Positions 5,926-13,120 are shown, numbered from the stretch's first letter. The stretch: 13,943 bases of DNA from an uncultured Atopobium sp. (GCA_937990665.1 CALKRF010000151.1:1-13943); one strand, 5' to 3'. Program-made: numbers and translations. The notes: generated from the letters alone by a model not told the origin.

Positions 5926-8295
5926 ATGGAATCACTGTACACAAAGTATCGCCCGCAAACGTTTGAGCAGGTAGTTGGCCAGAAGCATGTGGTCGGCACC
6001 CTTGAGCGGGCGGTCTTGGAGCAAAAACTTAGCCACGCATACCTGTTCTGCGGACCTCGCGGCACAGGTAAGACCACTATGGCTCGTTTGCTGGCAAAGG
6101 CCATTCTCTGTCACGAGGCACCTGGTCATCTGCCCGACGGCACTTGTGAGGACTGTCAGTTGATTGCTGCTGGTCAGCATCCAGACGTCTTTGAGATTGA
6201 CGCTGCTTCTAACACCGGCGTTGATAACGTGCGAGAAGAGATTATTTCTCGCGCTAGTTACGCTCCCGTGCGTGGCAAGGGCAAGGTTTATATTATCGAC
6301 GAGGTGCATATGCTTACCTCGGCGGCGTTTAATGCCCTGCTCAAGACGCTGGAGGAGCCTCCTTCGCATGTGACATTTATCATGTGTACCACCGATCCTC
6401 AGAAAATTCTTGCAACTATTTTGTCCCGCGTGCAGCGCTTTGATTTCCGCTCCATTGCTGCTGACGAGATGGCAGAACATCTGGTCAACGTCTGCACAAA
6501 TGAGGGCTTTACCTACGAAGACGCAGCTATTGATCTTATTGTTCGTCATGCGCGCGGTGGTATGCGCGACGCCCTCTCTTCTCTTGAGCAGCTCTCCGTT
6601 TATGGCGGCGGCGTAATTTCTGAGCAGACGGTTCGCGACGTTTTGGGTCAGTCGTCCGGCTCTCTTATTAACAACACTGCGATGGCTCTGGCTCAGCGCG
6701 ACATTTCTTCGCTCTTTACCACGGTAAATACGCTGTTTGAAGGCGGCAAAGATCTGCTGCAGTTCACGCGCGAGCTTGCCGTCCACGTAAGGGATCTCTA
6801 CATTGCCGCAGCTGTAGGCGTTGATTCTCCAGCGCTGGCAAATTCCACCGCATCAACCGAGCAGCTTACTAAAGAAGCTCAGGCCTTTGGGTCGGTTGAC
6901 CGTCTCTCCAGAGTTCTGACTGTTCTGGGTGACGCCGCAAATCAGATGCGTACCGCCGTGAATCAGCGACTTGTTCTAGAGGTTGCATTCACTAAGCTGG
7001 CGCGTCCTAACACGGAGCTTTCTTTGGAAGCACTGGCCGACAGGGTAGCAGTTCTTGAGCAGCAGCTTGCAAATGGTGTTGTTGCAGCTCCAGCTGGCGA
7101 GAAACCCGCAGCTCCCGCACCTGCTCCGGCACCGCAGCCGGCTCCTGTTGCTGCGCCGACTCCCGTCCCTGCATCCGCACCAGCGGCGGCTTCAGCACCC
7201 ACACCACAGGCGGCTCCCGCACCCACACCAGCGGCGGCTCCCGCTCTAGTTGCAACTCCAGAGCCAGCTTCCGCGCCAGAGCCTGTACCAGTCGCTGTGC
7301 CTGCATCTGCGCCAGCTCCAACACCGCAGCCTGCACCAGCACCCGCAGCCGCGCCAGCTCCGCAACCAGCGCCTGCGCCCCAGCCTGCGCCTGTGCCTGC
7401 TCCAAAGGAAGTTGACCAGGCAGACGCACTTCTCGTCAGACAGTGGAAAGAAGTTGGCAAGGTTTGTGCGTCTAAGAACGCCGCTCATGCAGCGCTGCTG
7501 GTCAGCTCAACGCTCGAATCGGACGACGGCTCTGAGCTGGTAGTTACACTGCCTAAAGGCTCCTCGTTTGCTATGAGGATGCTCAGCGCGCCGGCAGTTT
7601 CCGAGTTTGTAAAAGAGTGCGTTGCCCAGGTCATGGGCCCGCGACGCATCAAATATGTTGAGTCAAGCCTTGCTGCAACGGCAATCTCTCGAGAAAAACG
7701 TGCAGCTCAGGCGCCGGCTCCGGCTCCCGCACCTGCAATTCCAGTGGCTCCTGCTGCGCCCGTCGCTCCAGCTCCTGAGCCAGTTGCGCAGCCCGCTCCT
7801 GCCCCTGTTCCCGCTCAGGTACCAGCGCCTGCACCAGCACCTGCAGCTCCCGTTGCACCAGCGTCAGAGGCGTCATATCCGATGCCTTGGGATGAGCCTG
7901 CGTCTGGCAGTGCGTCTACTGAGAGTCTCGACTACGATCAGGTACCTTACAGCGATGACGATGTAGCTGCAGTTTTGGACAACTCCGTTGAAGATACCGC
8001 TCCAGCTTCAGTTGCACCTGCGCCTACGTCAGCATCCGCGGCTCCAGTTGTACCAGCATCTGCACCTGCACCCGCACCAGCGCCTGCACCTGCAGCACCT
8101 GAACCCGAACCAGTTCCGGCTCCAAACCCTGCTCCAGTACCAGCTTCACCAGAGGATATCGCTGCTCGTTCAGCGCTTCCACCAGAGCTCAACAGCGTGG
8201 CAGACATGCTTGAAAAGGTATTTGGACCAGCGGTTTCTTTGTCGGTAGAGAAGAAGCTGGATGCTGAAACTCCCGTAGACCCTGCAAACAACTAG
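5926..8295 (+). CDS. dnaX: DNA polymerase III subunit gamma/tau
   Basis: A 789-residue clamp-loader ATPase subunit. The AAA+ core spans about 1-360: YTKYRPQTFEQVVGQ, Walker A GPRGTGKTT (43-51), Walker B VYIIDEVHM with D125/E126, sensor TTDPQK, and LSRVQRFDF. The zinc module is reduced: C62, C74 and C77 are present, but the usual fourth cysteine is replaced by Asp in PDGTCEDC. After about 387 come three Pro/Ala/Gln-rich linkers (about 387-494, 592-649 and 689-742), separated by a folded segment (about 495-585, LLVRQWKEVGKV...MGPRRIKYVE) and a short C-terminal domain (742-789). The ATG at 5926 has GGAGG at 5917-5921 and starts the conserved MESLYTKYRP; the frame is open back to a TTG at 5860 inside the terminator region, which is rejected. 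TATACT at 5889-5894 is a possible -10. It heads a dnaX-ybaB-recR block. No slippery site for tau/gamma frameshifting was recognised. Confidence 0.96.
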   Translation: MESLYTKYRPQTFEQVVGQKHVVGTLERAVLEQKLSHAYLFCGPRGTGKTTMARLLAKAILCHEAPGHLPDGTCEDCQLIAAGQHPDVFEIDAASNTGVDNVREEIISRASYAPVRGKGKVYIIDEVHMLTSAAFNALLKTLEEPPSHVTFIMCTTDPQKILATILSRVQRFDFRSIAADEMAEHLVNVCTNEGFTYEDAAIDLIVRHARGGMRDALSSLEQLSVYGGGVISEQTVRDVLGQSSGSLINNTAMALAQRDISSLFTTVNTLFEGGKDLLQFTRELAVHVRDLYIAAAVGVDSPALANSTASTEQLTKEAQAFGSVDRLSRVLTVLGDAANQMRTAVNQRLVLEVAFTKLARPNTELSLEALADRVAVLEQQLANGVVAAPAGEKPAAPAPAPAPQPAPVAAPTPVPASAPAAASAPTPQAAPAPTPAAAPALVATPEPASAPEPVPVAVPASAPAPTPQPAPAPAAAPAPQPAPAPQPAPVPAPKEVDQADALLVRQWKEVGKVCASKNAAHAALLVSSTLESDDGSELVVTLPKGSSFAMRMLSAPAVSEFVKECVAQVMGPRRIKYVESSLAATAISREKRAAQAPAPAPAPAIPVAPAAPVAPAPEPVAQPAPAPVPAQVPAPAPAPAAPVAPASEASYPMPWDEPASGSASTESLDYDQVPYSDDDVAAVLDNSVEDTAPASVAPAPTSASAAPVVPASAPAPAPAPAPAAPEPEPVPAPNPAPVPASPEDIAARSALPPELNSVADMLEKVFGPAVSLSVEKKLDAETPVDPANN
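7097..7107 (+). repeat. Dispersed motif GCGAGAAACCC, copy in dnaX
   Basis: Exact copy preceded by CTG. It encodes AGEKP at the very start of the first Pro/Ala linker. Confidence 0.7.
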
Positions 8296-8298
8296 AAC

Positions 8299-8320
8299 TT
8301 CTCGCGATATTCTCGCGATA
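8299..8320 (+). repeat. Tandem 11-bp repeat TTCTCGCGATA x2
   Basis: Two exact adjacent copies of TTCTCGCGATA in the 106-base gap between dnaX and ybaB, starting four bases after the dnaX stop. The unit shares TTCTCGC with the dispersed motif (minus orientation) and contains the palindrome TCGCGA. Confidence 0.6.
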
Positions 8321-8401
8321 TGACGCTTTGGTGCATGGCTTCTCATGCGCCAGCGCAAAAAGCACAACTTGTCTAAAATAGATACGACGATAGGAGAACA
8401 T

Positions 8402-8740
8402 ATGGCACGTGGTGGATTTAACATGGGCGGCATGAACCGCAATCAGATGATGGCTCAGGCTCGCAAAATGCAGGAGCAACTGCTGGAGGCCCAGCAGAAG
8501 GCTTCTCTTATGCAGGCAACTGCAAGCGCCGGTGGCGGCGCTGTTAAGGTAACCGCATCCGGCGACCTGCGTCTGACCAATATCACCATTGATCCTGAGG
8601 CAATTGATCCTGAGGATATTGAGATGCTCCAGGACATGATTCTGGCAGCCGTGAACGATGCTCTTGAGTCTGCAGAGTCTCAGGCATCTGCCCAGATGAG
8701 CGCAGTAACCGGTGGGCTGAATATTCCAGGACTGTTCTAA
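8402..8740 (+). CDS. ybaB: YbaB/EbfC nucleoid-associated protein
   Basis: A 112-residue YbaB/EbfC-family DNA-binding protein that binds DNA as a dimer. The pattern is typical: a Gly/Met-rich start, the helix MMAQARKMQEQLLEAQ, AGGGAVKVTASGDLRLTNITIDPEAIDPED, and the helix MLQDMILAAVNDAL. The ATG at 8402 has AGGAG at 8392-8396. The open frame extends upstream to 8345 without a ribosome site. TAAAAT at 8374-8379 is a possible -10, so the gene may have its own promoter besides read-through from dnaX. It is followed three bases later by recR, the conserved order in many bacteria. Confidence 0.93.
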   Translation: MARGGFNMGGMNRNQMMAQARKMQEQLLEAQQKASLMQATASAGGGAVKVTASGDLRLTNITIDPEAIDPEDIEMLQDMILAAVNDALESAESQASAQMSAVTGGLNIPGLF

Positions 8741-8743
8741 TCC

Positions 8744-9355
8744 ATGGCGTTTGATACCACAAATGATGGTCGCGCGCTGCAGCGTTTGCTTGACGAGTTG
8801 GGCCGTCTACCAGGAATTGGTCCAAAGTCTGCTCAACGCATTGCCTACCATCTTCTAGAGGTTGATTCCGAGGAGGCTCGCCGTTTGGCGCAGGCTATCT
8901 TGGAGCTTAAGCAGCAGGTGCATTTTTGCCCTATTTGCTTCAACTATGCGACGCGTGACGAATGCGACATCTGCCTGGACTCTTCCAGGGATCGCAGTAA
9001 AATCTGCGTGGTCTCCGAGCCTAAGGATGTCTCGGCAATCGAGCGTACCGGTGCGTTTCACGGCCTCTACCACGTTCTGGGCGGCGTAATCTCGCCTATG
9101 GACAAGATTGGTCCCGAGCAGCTCCACGTACGCGAGTTGCTGTCCCGCTTGGCCGATGGCACCGTTACCGAGGTAGTTCTGGCAACTAATCCGGACGTTG
9201 AGGGAGAAACAACCGCAACGTACCTCTCCAGAACTATCAATCCGCTTGGAATGACGGTTACCCGACTGGCAAGCGGACTTCCCGTAGGCGGAGACCTTGA
9301 GTACGCAGATGAGGTAACATTGGGACGTGCAATTGAGGCGCGTCGGGAGGTTTAA
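8744..9355 (+). CDS. recR: Recombination mediator protein RecR
   Basis: A complete 203-residue RecR, the ring-forming partner of RecO/RecF that loads RecA at gaps. It has the helix-hairpin-helix LGRLPGIGPKSAQRIAYHLL (19-38), the four-cysteine zinc finger C62/C65/C74/C77, and a Toprim domain starting at about residue 87 (CVVSEPKDVSAIERTG, then ATNPDVEGETTATYL). It ends with the conserved segment VTRLASGLPVGGDLEYADE. The ATG is three bases after the ybaB stop without a strong ribosome site of its own, so translational coupling is likely. Confidence 0.96.
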   Translation: MAFDTTNDGRALQRLLDELGRLPGIGPKSAQRIAYHLLEVDSEEARRLAQAILELKQQVHFCPICFNYATRDECDICLDSSRDRSKICVVSEPKDVSAIERTGAFHGLYHVLGGVISPMDKIGPEQLHVRELLSRLADGTVTEVVLATNPDVEGETTATYLSRTINPLGMTVTRLASGLPVGGDLEYADEVTLGRAIEARREV

Positions 9356-9357
9356 GC

Positions 9358-10029
9358 ATGGCAAACCACATGAGAACAAGTTCATCTGGCGAGAAGACCC
9401 CTGAGGCTTCATCGGTTGACTTGAAGAATATTTCAACGCTTCGTGCAGGTCAGGGCGCACAAATTCCTCAGAGCCCACGACAGGCCGATAACGCGCCAGA
9501 ACCTCCAAAAAGAAAATCGGTCATCATCTTGGTGGTCGCAGCTATTGTTGCGCTTACTGCTCTGTTCTTTATTGTTCGTTGCGCTACAAGCACTAAGAGT
9601 GAATCTGCAAGCCAGCAGCCAAAGCAGACTCAATCCGCCTATGCTGACGAGAAACAGCAGGATGAGCAGGCAGTTGACGGCTCAGTTACCTTCCACGGTA
9701 TGAAGTACTCTCTGGAGAAGCAGAGCGACGGCAAAACTGCTGTTGTTCGTACGAGTGACTCGGGAACTAAGAGTGTTCTATTTGAGGTTGAGGGAACTCC
9801 TACCAGCCTGATTCTTTTTAACGACACCATTTTGGTTCCAGAGAATCGCGATTCTGGCTGGGACGTTGTAGCTTGCGCCCTAGTAGACGGATCTCTTCCA
9901 ACACTTATTGCCGATAAGGACGGCAAGGCTGTTGGCGGAAACGGTACTATCACTGCAGCTACGCTTGACGGAACTACACTTAAGGTAACCGATTCCACAG
10001 GAAACACCACCAGCGTTGCTCTTCAGTAA
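9358..10029 (+). CDS. Single-pass membrane protein of unknown function
   Basis: I do not recognise the family. The 223-residue protein has a polar N-terminal segment (1-50), a basic stretch PKRKS (50-54), one hydrophobic helix (about 55-74, IILVVAAIVALTALFFIV) and a linker rich in Ser/Gln/Lys. A soluble domain follows (about 108-223) with beta-type alternation and Gly/Thr-rich turns. The positive charge before the helix predicts the C-terminal domain outside the cell. The ATG two bases after recR has GGGAGG at 9345-9350, so it is probably the last gene of the dnaX-ybaB-recR transcript. A variant of the dispersed motif (9387-9400) encodes SGEKT in the cytoplasmic N-terminus. No enzyme motif or lipobox is seen. 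Confidence 0.8.
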   Translation: MANHMRTSSSGEKTPEASSVDLKNISTLRAGQGAQIPQSPRQADNAPEPPKRKSVIILVVAAIVALTALFFIVRCATSTKSESASQQPKQTQSAYADEKQQDEQAVDGSVTFHGMKYSLEKQSDGKTAVVRTSDSGTKSVLFEVEGTPTSLILFNDTILVPENRDSGWDVVACALVDGSLPTLIADKDGKAVGGNGTITAATLDGTTLKVTDSTGNTTSVALQ

Positions 10030-10088
10030 AAGCAACGCGAAGAAATTGTGGATTTCCAGTGGGCGTTCATGTTTTTGACCTGCGGATA

Positions 10089-10101
10089 TTCTCGCCAAGT
10101 A
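10089..10101 (-). repeat. Motif relative TGGCGAGAA upstream of tRNA-Asp
   Basis: TTCTCGCCAAGTA, identical over 13 bases to 5252-5264 upstream of rpmE. It lies 65 bases before the tRNA -10. Confidence 0.45.
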
Positions 10102-10140
10102 GTTATTTTCAAGAAAATTTTCAAATTCGTTGAAAATAAC
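10102..10140. promoter_or_regulatory. AT-rich inverted repeat just upstream of the tRNA-Asp promoter
   Basis: GTTATTTTCAA (10102-10112) and TTGAAAATAAC (10130-10140) are perfect 11-bp inverted arms. The 17-base centre contains another palindrome, GAAAATTTTC (10113-10122), so ATTTTCAA occurs twice directly and once inverted. It ends two bases before the -35, where an UP element or Fis-like site would lie. No T-run follows on either side, which argues against a terminator for the preceding gene. Confidence 0.5.
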
Positions 10141-10142
10141 GC

Positions 10143-10171
10143 TAGACAAGAATAGAAGTTCCCTGTATTAT
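10143..10171 (+). promoter_or_regulatory. tRNA-Asp promoter
   Basis: TAGACA (10143-10148), a 17-base spacer, then TATTAT (10166-10171) preceded by TG. It matches the sigma-70-type consensus well and predicts a start near 10178, 16 bases before the mature tRNA. Confidence 0.75.
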
Positions 10172-10193
10172 TTCAATTCGCAACAAGGCGTCC

Positions 10194-10270
<77 letters not shown>

Positions 10271-10280
10271 TTGCATGTTC

Positions 10281-10303
10281 AAGCCCTCTTCGGAGGGCTT
10301 TTT
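10281..10303 (+). terminator. Rho-independent terminator of tRNA-Asp
   Basis: AAGCCCTC (10281-10288) pairs perfectly with GAGGGCTT (10293-10300) around a TTCG tetraloop, followed by TTT. It lies 10 bases after the CCA end. Confidence 0.9.
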
Positions 10304-10402
10304 CATTACCAAAAAAGTCCAGCATATAAGATTTAAATTACATCTTCAATTTATTGAAACCAAGTCAGAAAATAGAGCATTGTGTGATATCTTTACATCA
10401 GA

Positions 10403-11221
10403 ATGTGTCTAAGTGCTTCTGCTACAGAAACATTTAAAAGCAGAGGTAAAGTGAGGTGGATTGTGCGGGATCAGAATACTTTGGATGCGCTGTCGCAACG
10501 CGATAGTGTAAGTTCCATATCCGCAGAATCTTCCAACACGGAACACACTTCAGATTTGATCAAGAAAATTGCTGTTTTTGATTTTGACGGAACCGTCATT
10601 TCTGGACAGTCAGGACTCTTGTTCTCTGCGTATTTGCTTCGCCGTCATCTGTCCTCAATTGCACGCACGCTCAAGCTTGTGTGGTGGGGAGCTCGCTACA
10701 AGCTGCACCTTCCTCAAAGGCAGGAAGAGGCTCGTGAGCTGGTTGTTGGTGCACTTACGCAGTATAGCGTTGAGTTTGCAAATGCCGTCATGCACGATTT
10801 TCATCGCGAGGTAATTGAGGGCATGTATCGTCTTCAGGCGCTGGAAGAGGTGCGTCGTCGGCAGGCAGAAGGTTGCTGCGTGCTGTTGGTTTCAGCAACG
10901 TTTGAACCTATCGCGGAATTGGCCGCAGAGAAGCTGGGAGTGGACGCGTTTCTCGCCACAAAGATGCAGGTGGGAGCCGACGGGCACTATACCAGCAAGG
11001 TTGACGGCCCCGTGATTGAGGGCGCTCAGAAGTTGGTTTCGGCAACTGAGTGGTGCAACCAGCGCTTTGGCGAGGGCAACTGGGAGATTGCGTACGCGTA
11101 CGGCGATCACTATTCGGACGCAACGCTTTTGTCGGCAGCTCAAACACCGTGTGCCGTTTGCCCTGGTCCAACGCTTGCCAGACTTGCAAACAAGCGAGGC
11201 TGGAAAATTTTGAACTGGTAA
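10403..11221 (+). CDS. HAD-IB family phosphatase (phosphoserine-phosphatase-like)
   Basis: The protein has up to 272 residues. All four HAD motifs are present: VFDFDGT (D60 nucleophile, D62), LLVSAT (S164), K210 in EGAQK, and YGDHYSD (D235, D239). The helical cap region LLFSAYLLRRHLSSIARTLKLVWWGARYKL fits the SerB-like IB subfamily, which hydrolyses small phosphomonoesters. The substrate is not deducible, and nothing nearby points to serine synthesis. The start is uncertain. ATG 10403 has no ribosome site but sits just after a possible extended -10 (TGATATCTT, 10385-10393), which would give an almost leaderless mRNA. GTG at 10451 (AGAGGT before it) and GTG at 10463 (GAGGTGG before it) are alternatives. 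The conserved fold only begins near residue 54, and the residues before it are low-complexity. The upstream 100 bases are AT-rich. Confidence 0.85.
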   Translation: MCLSASATETFKSRGKVRWIVRDQNTLDALSQRDSVSSISAESSNTEHTSDLIKKIAVFDFDGTVISGQSGLLFSAYLLRRHLSSIARTLKLVWWGARYKLHLPQRQEEARELVVGALTQYSVEFANAVMHDFHREVIEGMYRLQALEEVRRRQAEGCCVLLVSATFEPIAELAAEKLGVDAFLATKMQVGADGHYTSKVDGPVIEGAQKLVSATEWCNQRFGEGNWEIAYAYGDHYSDATLLSAAQTPCAVCPGPTLARLANKRGWKILNW

Positions 11222-11281
11222 CAACGACTGAACTAAGAGCAACACCTGAACCGATAGTAAGAACCAACCTGTATCAATGAC

Positions 11282-11292
11282 TGACCTGGTCA
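11282..11292. promoter_or_regulatory. Candidate operator TGACCTGGTCA upstream of the Rrf2 gene
   Basis: A perfect 5-1-5 palindrome 63 bases before the regulator ATG, just after a weak possible -10 (TATCAA, 11272-11277), so it would cover the transcription start. Rrf2 proteins often repress their own promoter. Binding by this protein is only inferred. Confidence 0.4.
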
Positions 11293-11355
11293 CAAGCCAG
11301 ATAAGTGAGAAAAGCAGTCCCTCAAGCGGACGCACGAGGGGTACTTGGAGAACCA

Positions 11356-11952
11356 ATGGAAATTTCGCGCAAAACTGACTATGCAATCCGCATGCTTTCT
11401 TCGCTGGTGAGAAGTCCAAAGAAGCTTCTTTCTGTTCGCGACGCCGCAGAAGAAAACGATATTCCATACTCCTTTGCTCGCTCAATCCAGCATGACCTGG
11501 TCATTGCAGGCGTAATTGTCAGCACGCGCGGCGCTCACGGTGGCATGATGCTAGCCATTGATCCTACTGAGGTAAGCGTTCTTGACATTGTCGAGGCAGT
11601 TCAGGGACCTGTTTTTATTTCTAGCTGTGAGTGGGCAGGTCCTAATAACGAGCCATGTCCTCGTCATAATTCGTGCTATTTTGGACCCCTTTGGTGCAGT
11701 GCCGAGAAAACCTTGCGTAATTTCTTTGCGTCCGTGACTCTGCATCAAGTTGTTGTAGAGGGTCTTATGCCAGAGATGGTGGGCGAGTTCCATCTGGTAA
11801 AGAATGAGAATGCCCAGCGTAATGAGCAGATTATCCAGAACGCCACTGCAGCTATTGAGGCTGAGATTACCGCAGGCACCTTTGACAATCTGCTTGATGG
11901 TGAGGTTATTTCTGCTGAGAAAAAGCCTTACGAGTTCAATATTGGTCGATAA
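11356..11952 (+). CDS. Rrf2-family transcriptional regulator with four cysteines
   Basis: A 198-residue winged-helix regulator. The N-terminus reads MEISRKTDYAIRML, then a helix-turn-helix (about 26-50, SVRDAAEENDIPYSFARSIQHDL) and a wing, STRGAHGGMML. The sensor region has C91, C101, C107 and C114 (spacing 9, 5, 6). Family members such as IscR and NsrR bind an iron-sulfur cluster with three cysteines in this place; the four-cysteine layout is unusual. The C-terminus (about 130-198) is some 40 residues longer than typical. The ATG at 11356 is chosen for TTGGAG at 11345-11350 and because the family starts there; an in-frame GTG at 11305 is less likely. The MutY-like gene starts 19 bases after the stop, so co-transcription is likely. 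A role in redox, nitric oxide or iron-sulfur sensing is inferred. Confidence 0.9.
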   Translation: MEISRKTDYAIRMLSSLVRSPKKLLSVRDAAEENDIPYSFARSIQHDLVIAGVIVSTRGAHGGMMLAIDPTEVSVLDIVEAVQGPVFISSCEWAGPNNEPCPRHNSCYFGPLWCSAEKTLRNFFASVTLHQVVVEGLMPEMVGEFHLVKNENAQRNEQIIQNATAAIEAEITAGTFDNLLDGEVISAEKKPYEFNIGR

Positions 11953-11971
11953 GAAAATCTCACATACAAAA

Positions 11972-12943
11972 ATGAGTGGCGAAGTGGAACCCGCATCAGA
12001 ACTCACGCCGGAACTGCGTGTATTTGTCGAGTTCGTAGCCAAGAAAGGTCGCGAGTTGTATCGCGATTTGCCTTGGCGTCGCACGTATGACCCGTATGCT
12101 ATCTGGATTTCTGAGGTTATGCTTCAGCAGACGCAGGTCAGCCGCGTAGATGGCCGCTGGCAGAGATGGCTGGAGCGCTTCCCAACGGTCGATGCGCTGG
12201 CTGCCGCCGCGCCTTCGGACGTGCTTGAAGAATGGCAGGGCCTAGGCTACAACCGTCGTGCTTTGTCCGTGCATCGAGCTGCTCAGGCAATTTCTGAGGC
12301 CGGCGGCATCTTTCCACAAGATTCAAAGGAGCTGGTAAAGCTTCCAGGCATTGGTCCGGCCACTGCTGCGGGTATTCGTGCGTTTGCGTTTAATTTGCAC
12401 GGTGTTTACCTGGAGACTAACGTGCGCACGGTCTTCCTGCACGAGCTGTATCCGCAGGCAGAGGGCGTGCCAGACTCCGAGCTTGTCCCGCTGGTAGAGT
12501 TAACGTGTCCTGCGAGTGTTGCAGACGCCGGGAACGCCGATAGCGCTGCGAACGTCGCGGACGCCGCGAACGCTGTGGACGCCGATAGTGCTGCGAACGA
12601 CGCCACAGCGGAGCTCACGCCACGTAGCTGGTACTACGCTCTTCTCGACTATGGTGCGTACCTGAAGAAAACCATTCCCAACCCTTCGCGAAGGTCCAAA
12701 AGCCACGTCAAGCAGTCACGCTTTGAGGGATCTCATCGGCAGAAGCGAGCCGAGCTCTTGCGCGTTCTTCTCGCCCATAAAGACGAGGGAGGAGCGGTGT
12801 TTGAAACGCTTCACCAGGAGCTCTGCCAGATTGAGGTCAACGCGGGGCGAGAAACCCTTGATGAGCAGGTTACCCTTGGCTTACTTGAAGAACTTGCGAA
12901 GGAAGGCTTTTGTCAGAAAAATGATGAATACTGGTTGCCCTAA
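11972..12943 (+). CDS. MutY-like adenine glycosylase (HhH-GPD) lacking the Fe-S cluster
   Basis: This 323-residue HhH-GPD glycosylase matches MutY over about 14-160: LPWRRTYDPYAIWISEVMLQQTQV (33-56) with the catalytic Glu48, GLGYNRRA, and the helix-hairpin-helix LPGIGPATAAGI (124-135). It would remove adenine opposite 8-oxoguanine. Departures: the catalytic Asp of LDGNV is Glu (LETNV, E148); the four-cysteine iron-sulfur loop after the LLDYGA helix is replaced by a basic, cysteine-free stretch (231-254, ending SRFEGS); and there is no NUDIX-like C-terminal domain, only about 70 residues that look winged-helix-like. A low-complexity Ala/Asp/Asn repeat (183-213) is inserted between core and C-terminus. 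The start at 11972 has no clear ribosome site. A TTG at 11942 overlapping the upstream stop is possible, and the frame is open back to 11804 inside the Rrf2 gene. Glycosylase activity is likely but unproven. Confidence 0.85.
   Translation: MSGEVEPASELTPELRVFVEFVAKKGRELYRDLPWRRTYDPYAIWISEVMLQQTQVSRVDGRWQRWLERFPTVDALAAAAPSDVLEEWQGLGYNRRALSVHRAAQAISEAGGIFPQDSKELVKLPGIGPATAAGIRAFAFNLHGVYLETNVRTVFLHELYPQAEGVPDSELVPLVELTCPASVADAGNADSAANVADAANAVDADSAANDATAELTPRSWYYALLDYGAYLKKTIPNPSRRSKSHVKQSRFEGSHRQKRAELLRVLLAHKDEGGAVFETLHQELCQIEVNAGRETLDEQVTLGLLEELAKEGFCQKNDEYWLP
12534..12603 (+). repeat. Degenerate 45-bp minisatellite within the MutY-like gene
   Basis: ACGCCGATAGCGCTGCGAAC (12534) recurs at 12579 with a single change, a period of 45 bp or 15 codons. 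Shorter GAACGC/GGACGC echoes lie between them. The peptide unit is (N/D)ADSAANVADAANAV. The period keeps the frame, so copy number could vary without breaking the gene. Confidence 0.7.
12847..12857 (+). repeat. Dispersed motif GCGAGAAACCC, copy in the MutY-like gene
   Basis: Exact copy in sense orientation, but in a different reading frame from the GEKP copies (it encodes Gly-Arg-Glu-Thr-Leu). This argues that the DNA or RNA, not the peptide, is selected. Confidence 0.65.
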
Positions 12944-12993
12944 ATGGTTATAATTCATAGTGCTGACGAAGGGGTCAGTATATGAGCATAAGT

Positions 12994-13012
12994 GCTAATG
13001 ATTATCATTTGC
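12994..13012. promoter_or_regulatory. Fur/PerR-like box upstream of rubrerythrin
   Basis: AATGATTATCATT (12997-13009) is a perfect 6-1-6 palindrome. It extends to GC...GC at 12994-13012 with one mismatched pair. It closely resembles the Fur-family core (TGATAAT-type half sites). It is 109 bases before the rubrerythrin ATG and downstream of TATAAT at 12949-12954; CATAAG (12987-12992) is another weak -10. PerR-type control of rubrerythrin is common, so peroxide- or iron-responsive repression is a reasonable inference. Confidence 0.6.
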
Positions 13013-13035
13013 ATTTGTTTGCTAAAGGTAACACA

Positions 13036-13073
13036 GCGCTACCCAGGCGCTTAACATCGCGCTCACAAGCGCT
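13036..13073. promoter_or_regulatory. Four GCGCT direct repeats at helical spacing
   Basis: GCGCT begins at 13036, 13047, 13059 and 13069 (steps of 11, 12 and 10 bp), mostly as CAnGCGCT. The last copy lies inside the palindrome AAGCGCTT (13067-13074). The array sits between the Fur-like box and the rubrerythrin ribosome site. It ends at TTGACA (13074-13079), which has no good -10 downstream of it. It may be a second regulator site or a structured leader. Confidence 0.4.
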
Positions 13074-13120
13074 TTGACATGCGTTGACGTGCCACTCGTT
13101 AACGCGGGAGAGGAGAAAAA

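Noticed and set aside
5301..6104. 267-residue Leu/Ser/Cys-rich minus-strand frame over rpmE and dnaX
   Set aside because: It mirrors the Ala/Lys repeats of L31, crosses a terminator and a promoter, and has no ribosome site.
5932..6786. 284-residue minus-strand frame opposite the DnaX AAA+ core
   Set aside because: Shadow of a well-conserved coding region, without domain or start signal.
6963..7460. Gly/Ala-rich minus-strand frame opposite the dnaX linker
   Set aside because: The GAGAG pattern is the reverse complement of the Pro/Ala codons; low complexity keeps the frame open.
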